From NCBI GenBank assembly GCA_946480635.1, contig CAMLKV010000197.1, positions 1-5,185 on the forward strand: a DNA stretch of 5,185 nucleotides. The letters are read 5' to 3'. This stretch comes from an uncultured Flavobacterium sp. Its GTDB lineage: Bacteria; Bacteroidota; Bacteroidia; Flavobacteriales; Flavobacteriaceae. Made by a program: the position numbers and the translations under genes. The notes below the pieces were generated by a model. The model searched no databases, was not told the DNA's origin, and was given only the letters and a program-made list of their open reading frames with translations. Positions 1-5,185 of the stretch are shown piece after piece (the stretch's first letter is position 1; every line of letters starts with the position of its first letter).

Positions 1-1401
1 CCTAATTTGGTTATTAACCCAACAACTGGAGTTATTGATTTAGCTGCAAGTGCTGTTGGTACATATACAGTTACTAGTACAATTCCAGGTGATACAGATT
101 GCCCTACATCTACGGCAACGTTTAGTGTAACAATTAGTAACCCACCATCGGCTACAATCGCTTATGGTTCAGCTTCTTATTGTAAGAATAATACAACGCC
201 ACAATCTCCTATAATAACAGGAACAACAGGTGGTTTCTATTCTATTTCGCCAGCGTCAGGATTATCTATTAACCCAACTACAGGAGCAATCACACCAAGC
301 ACAAGTACTCCTGGTTTGTATACAGTTATTTATACTATACCTGCAGGAAGTGGATGCCCGGCATTTACAACTCAAACACAGGTTACAATTGATCAGTTGC
401 CAGTTGGAACATTTAATTATGGTTCTGCACCTTATTGTTCTAATGGAGGATTTGCAACTCCTGTGTTTACAGGAGGTGGTGTTGCTGGTACATTTACATC
501 TACTCCAGGTTTGGTTATTGATCCTACAACTGGTGTAGTTGATTTAGCTGCAAGTACAGTAGGCACTTATACAGTAACTAATGAAATTGCTGCAAATGGG
601 GCTTGTCCAATAGTACAGGCTACTGCTACAATTACAATTAATGCGCTACCAATAGCAACATTTAATTATTTAACTGTTGATCATTGTCAGAGTGAAGGAA
701 ATATATTGCCTACATTTATTGGAGGTGGTGTTGCTGGTACTTTCAGTTCAACAGCAGGTTTAATAATAAACGCTACAACTGGTGAGATTGACTTAACTAA
801 TAGTACTGCAGGAACTTATACTGTTAATAATACAATTGCAGCAGCTAATGGATGTCCTTCTGTTGTTGAGCAGACACAAATAACAATTAATGCATTGCCA
901 ATAGGAACATTTAACTATGGAACTGCGCCATATTGTTCTAATGGAGGATTTGCAATTCCTGTGTTTACAGGTGGTGGTGTTGCTGGTACATTTACATCTG
1001 CTCCTGGATTAGTTATTAATCCTGCAACGGGTGAAATTGACTTAGCGGCAAGTACTGTTGGTACATATACTGTAACTAATGAAATTGCTGCTGGGGGAGG
1101 TTGTCCAATCGTTACAGAAACAGCTTCGATTACAATTACTGCTTTACCATTGGCTACTTTTACTTATGGAACTTCTGGTCATTGTCAAAGTGAAGGTACT
1201 GTATTACCTACATTTATTGGAGGTGGGATTTCGGGAGTATTTACTTCTTCTACTGGATTAATTATAAATTCTTCTACGGGTGAGATTGACTTAGCTAACA
1301 GTACAGCAGGAACTTATACGGTTTATAATACCGTTGCTGCGGCTAATGGTTGTCCACAAGTTCAAGAGCAATTCATAATTACCGTTAATGCAAATCCAAT
1401 T
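1..1401 (+). repeat. Tandem Ig-like repeat array, 83-codon period
   Basis: These are in-frame coding repeats. A partial unit at 1-150 is followed by an 85-codon unit (151-405) and four units of exactly 83 codons at 406-654, 655-903, 904-1152 and 1153-1401. In the 83-codon units Cys falls at unit positions 11 and 67 every time. Most units start with (A/G)TFxY and end with INALPI-like residues. The first full unit is the most diverged and two codons longer. Equal length with no indels in the last four points to recent duplication or homogenisation. Confidence 0.93.
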
Positions 1402-2430
1402 GCTACTATTTCATCATCTGATTTAGATAACACAATTTGTGCTGGCGAATCTGCGACGTTGACTGTAAATCCTACAAACTTTGCTGTCGGTAATGCAACG
1501 TATGTTTGGTTGTTTAATAACGGAGTTATTCCTGGTGCAACTTCTTACCAATATAATCCTACACAAACAGGTTTATATGAAGTACAGGTAACAGTAAACG
1601 GGTGTACTAATGTAGTTCCAATCACGACTAACTTTACTGTTAATTTTGTGCCTCAAGCAACAATTGATGGAACTAATCTTGTGAAGTGTATTAATGAAAT
1701 AGCTGTAATTACAGTAACTCCTGTAAATTATACAACAGCTAATCCAGTAACTTATTCATGGACACTTGATGGTGGACCACTGCCTGATACTACAAGTTCA
1801 ATTAGTTATGATGATTATGGAATATATGTTGTTACTATTACAAATCAAGGGTGTTCTAGTACATATTCTATAACAGTTTCTCCAGATACAACTGAGATTC
1901 CAATTGATGCAGTAGGTGAATGTCAAGGATCTAGCTATATATTAACAGCTTCTCCTATCAATAGTTCATTTGATCCGACTAGCACAGTATACGAATGGAC
2001 AAACTCTAATGGAGATATAGTTGCTTCAGGGCTTAATCAAAATACATTTAACGTAAGTCAGTATGTTCAAACAAACAACATTTCATCAGGAAGTTTCCCT
2101 CTAACATTCACAGTAAAAGTAACTACTTCACCTGATGGATGTATAGATACTCAAGATTTTGTTGTGTTGTCATCAATTTGTACTATTCCAAAAGGGATAT
2201 CACCTAATGGAGATGGTAATAATGATACATTTGACTTAAGAGGTTTAGGTGTTAAACAGTTAAGTATTTTTAACAGATACGGTACTAAAGTTTATAGCTA
2301 CAGCAATTATACAGATCAATGGCATGGACAAACAGATAAAGGTGATGATTTGCCAGTAGGAACTTACTATTTTGTTTTCGAACAAAATGATGGTCAAAAT
2401 AAATCGGGTTGGATTTACATTAATAAATAA
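1..2430 (+). CDS. Large repeat adhesin with T9SS type B sorting domain (5' partial)
   Basis: This is the C-terminal part of a secreted, cell-surface adhesin. The frame is open from the first base, so the true start and signal peptide lie upstream; the TTG at 7 is an internal leucine codon. The 809 visible residues comprise a partial Ig-like repeat (1-50), five full repeats (51-467), three diverged Ig/PKD-like domains (about 468-551, 552-627 and 629-726) and a sorting domain (about 726-809). The core repeat pattern is GL-I-TG-IDL-S-GTYTV, rich in Thr, Gly and Asn and predicted to be all beta. Each complete domain has one Cys near its start and one near its end, suggesting a disulfide per domain after export. 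Two Ig-like domains show the typical central Trp and late GxYxVxVT-GC strand. Proteins of this family are exported by the T9SS in gliding Bacteroidota; SprB is the best-known example. Ligand and full length cannot be told. Assignment as a T9SS type B surface protein is firm; assignment as an adhesin is inferred from architecture. Confidence 0.95.
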   Translation, partial: PNLVINPTTGVIDLAASAVGTYTVTSTIPGDTDCPTSTATFSVTISNPPSATIAYGSASYCKNNTTPQSPIITGTTGGFYSISPASGLSINPTTGAITPSTSTPGLYTVIYTIPAGSGCPAFTTQTQVTIDQLPVGTFNYGSAPYCSNGGFATPVFTGGGVAGTFTSTPGLVIDPTTGVVDLAASTVGTYTVTNEIAANGACPIVQATATITINALPIATFNYLTVDHCQSEGNILPTFIGGGVAGTFSSTAGLIINATTGEIDLTNSTAGTYTVNNTIAAANGCPSVVEQTQITINALPIGTFNYGTAPYCSNGGFAIPVFTGGGVAGTFTSAPGLVINPATGEIDLAASTVGTYTVTNEIAAGGGCPIVTETASITITALPLATFTYGTSGHCQSEGTVLPTFIGGGISGVFTSSTGLIINSSTGEIDLANSTAGTYTVYNTVAAANGCPQVQEQFIITVNANPIATISSSDLDNTICAGESATLTVNPTNFAVGNATYVWLFNNGVIPGATSYQYNPTQTGLYEVQVTVNGCTNVVPITTNFTVNFVPQATIDGTNLVKCINEIAVITVTPVNYTTANPVTYSWTLDGGPLPDTTSSISYDDYGIYVVTITNQGCSSTYSITVSPDTTEIPIDAVGECQGSSYILTASPINSSFDPTSTVYEWTNSNGDIVASGLNQNTFNVSQYVQTNNISSGSFPLTFTVKVTTSPDGCIDTQDFVVLSSICTIPKGISPNGDGNNDTFDLRGLGVKQLSIFNRYGTKVYSYSNYTDQWHGQTDKGDDLPVGTYYFVFEQNDGQNKSGWIYINK
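406..1401 (+). repeat. Two-copy A-B super-repeat (2 x 498 bp)
   Basis: The four equal units form two copies of a 498-bp A-B pair, 406-903 and 904-1401. By hand count, the A units (406-654 and 904-1152) match at about 69 of 83 residues. The B units (655-903 and 1153-1401) match at about 60 of 83, while adjacent A and B match at only about 48 of 83. A units carry PYCSNGGFA and B units carry HCQSEG after the first strand. DNA of the A units is nearly identical from about 430 to 510 against 930 to 1008. The pattern implies that a pair, not a single unit, was duplicated. Confidence 0.88.
1402..2175 (+). other. Three diverged Ig/PKD-like domains of the adhesin
   Basis: Three beta-rich domains lie between the repeat array and the sorting domain, at about 1402-1653, 1657-1881 and 1885-2175. 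The first two show an aromatic-Trp strand (YVWLF, YSWTL) and a closing strand ending in GC. The third has YEW and DGC in similar places and is longer. Each has a Cys pair. They are related to Ig-like or PKD-like modules of Bacteroidota surface proteins; boundaries are approximate and I cannot assign a precise family by eye. They probably act as a stalk between the repeats and the membrane-proximal sorting domain. Confidence 0.75.
2176..2427 (+). other. T9SS type B sorting domain (gliding motility-associated C-terminal, CHU_C-like)
   Basis: The last roughly 84 residues match the gliding-motility-associated C-terminal domain family. There is an opening SPNGDGNND motif (2200-2226), then a strand with SIFNRYGTKVY, a WHGQ motif, LPVGTYYFVF and a closing WIYINK strand at the stop codon. 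In Flavobacterium johnsoniae, type B domains of the SprB kind direct export through the T9SS and generally need a cognate SprF-like protein, which fits the next gene. Unlike the ectodomain, this segment is rich in Lys and Arg (eight basic residues). Confidence 0.95.
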
Positions 2431-2437
2431 GATAGAT

Positions 2438-2470
2438 TGTAGTCTGTGCGGTTTTGCACAGACTACATTT
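2438..2470 (+). terminator. Intergenic hairpin, possible weak terminator or attenuator
   Basis: A perfect 12-bp inverted repeat, TGTAGTCTGTGC (2438-2449) and GCACAGACTACA (2456-2467), encloses a GGTTTT loop and starts 8 nt after the adhesin stop. Only three T residues follow before the run is broken by C, so a strong intrinsic terminator is not expected. It may partly terminate transcription, letting the adhesin and the downstream genes be made in different amounts, or it may protect the 3' end of the adhesin mRNA. The stem is certain; its function is inferred. Confidence 0.6.
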
Positions 2471-2471
2471 C

Positions 2472-2495
2472 TAACCAAATAAAACAAAATTAAAA
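2472..2495 (+). promoter_or_regulatory. A-rich leader without Shine-Dalgarno
   Basis: The bases before the ATG at 2496 are almost all A and T, with no GGAGG-like sequence. This is the usual translation-start context in Bacteroidota, where A residues upstream matter more than pairing with 16S rRNA. The bases around the start (AAA, ATG, seven A, TAT) are identical to those around the start of the next gene. Confidence 0.5.
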
Positions 2496-3416
2496 ATGAA
2501 AAAAATATTTTTCACAGCCCTAGTTGTTGTTCTAGCATTTACAGATGTTAAAGCTCAGCAGGATCCACATTATACACAATACATGTATAATATGAACGTG
2601 ATGAATCCAGCCTATGCAGGGTCGAAAGAAAATTTAAGCTTTGGATTATTATTCCGAAAACAGTGGGTTGAAATTGAAGATGCACCTACTACATTTACTG
2701 CAACGGGTCATTCACCAGTTGGTAAAAATGTTGGACTTGGATTGTCTGTTGTTTCAGACAGAATTGGTCCAGTTGAAGAGAATAATGTTTATGGGGATTT
2801 CTCATATACATTAAACCTTGGTGGAGAACATAGATTAGCTGCAGGTATTAAAGCAGGTGTAACTTTTCAAAAGATTGGATTAAACAGTCAAATTGCTTCT
2901 ACTTTAGCAGTTCCAACTGACGGCCCTTTTGCTGAAGATACTTCTAATGCGCATCTTAACATAGGAACAGGTTTATTCTATTACACAAATAAGTACTATT
3001 TGGCTTTTTCAATTCCTAACATGCTTAAATCTGCTCATCTAGATTATAATGGAGTAGAATACGGTTCAGAAGTACAACATTATTTCCTTACGGGGGGATA
3101 TGTTTTCAATTTGAGTGAGAAAACTAAGTTTAAACCTCATTTCATGTTGAAATCAGCTTTTGGAGCACCAACTTCATTAGATGTATCAACTAACTTTTTG
3201 TTTTTTGATAAATTCGAACTTGGAGCAACTTATAGACTAGATGATTCATTTGGTGCTTTGGTAAATTATAGAATTACTGATGGACTTAGAATTGGATACG
3301 CTTATGATCATATTGTTTCAGATCTTGATGTAACAACTCCTTCATCTCATGAAGTTATGCTGTTGTTTGATTTGAACTTCCCTAAGAAAGTGTCAAGTTC
3401 GCCACGTTATTTCTAA
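2496..3416 (+). CDS. PorP/SprF family T9SS outer-membrane protein
   Basis: This is a complete 306-residue protein, the normal size for the PorP/SprF family. Residues 1-20 form a signal peptide (MKKI, hydrophobic core, cleavage after VKA, mature Q21). The mature N-terminus carries the family hallmark QQDPHYTQY-MYN-MNPAYAG (21-42). Family-typical FRKQW (54-58) and a glycine-rich GLGLSVVSDRIGP stretch near residues 80-92 follow. Alternating beta strands continue to a C-terminus ending in Phe, as in outer-membrane barrels. In F. johnsoniae, SprF is needed for export of the adhesin SprB, and similar genes often sit just downstream of type B adhesin genes. Here it lies 65 nt after the adhesin gene, so it is probably the dedicated partner of that adhesin. 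It is likely one of several paralogues in the genome, so I do not assign sprF or porP as a symbol. Confidence 0.95.
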   Translation: MKKIFFTALVVVLAFTDVKAQQDPHYTQYMYNMNVMNPAYAGSKENLSFGLLFRKQWVEIEDAPTTFTATGHSPVGKNVGLGLSVVSDRIGPVEENNVYGDFSYTLNLGGEHRLAAGIKAGVTFQKIGLNSQIASTLAVPTDGPFAEDTSNAHLNIGTGLFYYTNKYYLAFSIPNMLKSAHLDYNGVEYGSEVQHYFLTGGYVFNLSEKTKFKPHFMLKSAFGAPTSLDVSTNFLFFDKFELGATYRLDDSFGALVNYRITDGLRIGYAYDHIVSDLDVTTPSSHEVMLLFDLNFPKKVSSSPRYF

Positions 3417-3432
3417 CATAAACAAACTTAAA
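3417..3432 (+). promoter_or_regulatory. 16-nt A-rich spacer, co-transcription leader
   Basis: Only 16 bases separate the PorP/SprF stop from the next ATG. They are A-rich and hold no terminator, promoter or Shine-Dalgarno sequence. The two genes are almost certainly on one mRNA. Confidence 0.6.
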
Positions 3433-5185
3433 ATGAAAAAAATATATATAGCTATAGGTTTTGCTTTTGTAATATCTACTACAAAAGCGCAAAACAAAGA
3501 AACTAAAGTAGCAGATCAACTTTTTAATCGTTATGAGTTTGTTGATGCTGCAAAAGAATATTTAAAGATTAATGATAAAGGTAAAGCTGATGCTTATGTT
3601 TTTAAGCAATTAGGGGACTGTTATTATAATGTTTTTAATTCAGTTGAAGCTGAAAAATGGTATGCACAAGCAACAGCATCCCAACAAGATGCAGAAACAT
3701 ATTTTCGTTATGCTGAAATGCTAAAAGCAAATGGTAAGTATCCTGAAGCTAACGCAGCCATGAGCAAATTTGCATCACTGGCTCCAAATGATCAAAGAGC
3801 TCAAAAATCAGGCAATAAAAATCAGTTAAATGAAATTCTGGGACAATCTAAGAAGTTCGATGTTAAAGCTGTTCCAACTAGTTCTAAGTACTCCGATTTT
3901 GGAGCTTTTCTAAAAGATCAAACGGTTTATTTTGCTAGTGCTAGAAATACTTCCAGAAAGACATATGATTGGAATGATCAACCTTATTTAGATATTTATA
4001 AGGCTGATTTTGTGGATGGTCAATTAAACGCTATCGCAACTCCAGTTACTGAAATTAACTCTTCTTATCACGAAGGTCCAGTCACGATTAGTGCAGATGG
4101 TAATACAATGTTTTTTTCTAGAGAAAGTTTTTTTGATAAAAAGTTCGTAAAAAGTGCTGATAAGAAAACAAAACAAGGAAAAGTTAACATTTTTAAAGCA
4201 ACAAATGTTGATGGAAAATGGTCAAACATAACGCCTGTTTCTTTTAACAGTAAAGAATTTAACACAAGTAGTCCTTCGTTAAGTAAAGATGGAAGTACTC
4301 TTTATTTTATCTCAGATATGCCTGGTAGCATAGGGAAAACAGATGTTTGGAAAGTATCTGTTAATAGTGATGGTACTTTTGGTACTCCTGAGAATCTTGG
4401 CTCAAAAGTAAATACTGAGGGTAATGAATTATCAGCTTTTATTGCGGATAATAATACCCTTTATTTTTCTTCAAATGGTCTTGGAGGATTAGGAGGACTT
4501 GATGTTTATGCTTTTGATGTGACTAAAGGTTCAGAACCCATCAACCTTGGTAAGCCAGTAAATAGTGAAAAAGATGATTTCGGTTTTACTTTCAATCAAG
4601 ATAAAAATATTGCGTTTTTATCAAGTAATAGAGACGGTGGTGCAGGAGATGATGATATCTATCTAGCTATTCCTGTTTGTAATACTGATTTAATTGTTAA
4701 TATTAATGATGCTAAATCTGGAGCTGCTGTAGCTGAAGCTAAAGTTAGTGTGTTGGGAGGAAGCCAAAATGGTTTAGCTAATGGACTATCGAATGAGATA
4801 GGTAAAGCTAATTTCCAATTTGAATGTGAACAAGCAAAAACAGTTACAGTGTCTAGAAACGGTTATTATGATGAAACTGTTACTGTGCCTCAACAAAAAG
4901 GAGAAGTTGCTTTAAATGTTAGTTTAAAACCAATTGAAGCTATTGTTACTGAGACTGAAGTAATCTTAAACAATATTTATTTTGATTATAACAAAAGTAA
5001 TATTACTCAACAAGGTGCATCTGAGTTAGATAAATTAGTTGCAGTTATGAATCAATATCCAGAAATGGTAATTTTTGCTAAATCACATACTGATTCACGC
5101 GGTAATGATAAATATAATATGAGTTTATCTGACCGAAGAGCAAAATCTACAGTTCAATATGTTATTTCCAAAGGAATTGCTAAAG
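3433..5185 (+). CDS. PorE-like OmpA family protein: TPR, PD40 propeller, regulatory domain, OmpA domain (3' partial)
   Basis: The frame runs without a stop from ATG 3433 to the window edge, giving 584 residues; perhaps 50-60 C-terminal residues are missing judging by the OmpA domain. Residues 1-19 are a signal peptide ending TTKA, mature Q20, with no lipobox Cys. Residues about 27-128 are helical TPR-like repeats. Residues about 142-412 are a five-bladed PD40-type propeller, with blade motifs near 153, 214, 279, 331 and 381 (SADGNTMFFS, SKDGSTLYFIS, SSNRDGG). Residues 416-502 resemble a carboxypeptidase-regulatory-like beta-sandwich. From about 510 an OmpA C-terminal domain begins (YFDYNKSNI, SHTDSRG). 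D554 and R569 occupy the positions that bind diaminopimelate in OmpA proteins, with the usual 15-residue spacing. The domain order equals that of P. gingivalis PorE. Inferred role: a periplasmic anchor linking the outer-membrane adhesin or PorP/SprF complex to peptidoglycan. The start is supported by the signal peptide and the 16-nt spacing. Confidence 0.92.
   Translation, partial: MKKIYIAIGFAFVISTTKAQNKETKVADQLFNRYEFVDAAKEYLKINDKGKADAYVFKQLGDCYYNVFNSVEAEKWYAQATASQQDAETYFRYAEMLKANGKYPEANAAMSKFASLAPNDQRAQKSGNKNQLNEILGQSKKFDVKAVPTSSKYSDFGAFLKDQTVYFASARNTSRKTYDWNDQPYLDIYKADFVDGQLNAIATPVTEINSSYHEGPVTISADGNTMFFSRESFFDKKFVKSADKKTKQGKVNIFKATNVDGKWSNITPVSFNSKEFNTSSPSLSKDGSTLYFISDMPGSIGKTDVWKVSVNSDGTFGTPENLGSKVNTEGNELSAFIADNNTLYFSSNGLGGLGGLDVYAFDVTKGSEPINLGKPVNSEKDDFGFTFNQDKNIAFLSSNRDGGAGDDDIYLAIPVCNTDLIVNINDAKSGAAVAEAKVSVLGGSQNGLANGLSNEIGKANFQFECEQAKTVTVSRNGYYDETVTVPQQKGEVALNVSLKPIEAIVTETEVILNNIYFDYNKSNITQQGASELDKLVAVMNQYPEMVIFAKSHTDSRGNDKYNMSLSDRRAKSTVQYVISKGIAK

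Noticed and set aside
7..9. TTG at 7 as the start of the adhesin gene
   Set aside because: The frame is open to the first base, there is no signal peptide after it, and it falls in the middle of a repeat unit; it is an internal Leu codon.
230..538. Open frame on the + strand, and a similar one at 1079-1261
   Set aside because: Both are alternative-frame readings of the adhesin repeats, giving Leu/Gln-rich nonsense with no recognisable domain.
151..1401. Regular repeats as a CRISPR array or DNA satellite
   Set aside because: The period is 249 bp, the copies are diverged and strictly in frame, and they encode Ig-like domains.
2464..2471. TACATTTC, close to the Bacteroidota -7 element TAnnTTTG
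   Set aside because: The last base is wrong, it lies in the right arm and tail of the hairpin, and no TTTG is found at a suitable distance upstream; too weak to call a promoter.
2260..2487. Antisense open frame of 75 codons across the adhesin end and the spacer
   Set aside because: It overlaps a firmly assigned sorting domain and runs through the hairpin; the product has no family features.
3447..3456. TATAGCTATA palindrome
   Set aside because: It is a short AT-rich palindrome inside the signal-peptide codons, expected by chance in this composition.
4068..4265. Antisense open frame of 65 codons
   Set aside because: It lies wholly inside the propeller-coding part of the PorE-like gene and has no supporting start signal or domain.

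Overview
The window holds part of a three-gene block from a gliding or surface-adhesin locus of the phylum Bacteroidota, most likely the Flavobacteriaceae and Flavobacterium-like. The signs are AT-rich DNA, no Shine-Dalgarno sequences before the starts, a type IX secretion system (T9SS) type B C-terminal sorting domain, and a PorP/SprF-family protein directly downstream. All three genes read on the + strand. I see no RNA genes, CRISPR array, insertion sequence or integration site.

Region 1 (1-2430) is the C-terminal 809 residues of a large secreted adhesin whose start lies upstream of the window. It contains one partial and five complete Ig-like repeat units. The last four are exactly 83 codons each and follow an A-B-A-B pattern. 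Three diverged Ig/PKD-like domains and a C-terminal gliding-motility-associated sorting domain follow. The 726 residues before the sorting domain contain only three lysines and no arginine.

Region 2 (2431-2495) is a 65-nt spacer. It carries a perfect 12-bp inverted repeat, a possible partial terminator or mRNA-stabilising stem, followed by an A-rich leader.

Region 3 (2496-3416) encodes a complete 306-residue outer-membrane protein of the PorP/SprF family, the usual partner for secretion or surface retention of type B adhesins. Sixteen bases later, region 4 (3433 to the window end) encodes a secreted periplasmic protein. It has TPR-like helices, a PD40-type beta-propeller, a carboxypeptidase-regulatory-like domain and an OmpA-like peptidoglycan-binding domain cut off by the window edge. 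This domain order is that of PorE of the Porphyromonas gingivalis T9SS, but the signal peptide has no lipobox.

Inferred joint role: the adhesin is exported by the T9SS, the PorP/SprF protein helps its export or holds it at the outer membrane, and the PorE-like protein ties that assembly to the peptidoglycan. This is a recognisable locus type rather than a new system. The most interesting details are the two-unit repeat hierarchy, the near-absence of basic residues, the hairpin after the adhesin gene and the non-lipoprotein PorE-like anchor.
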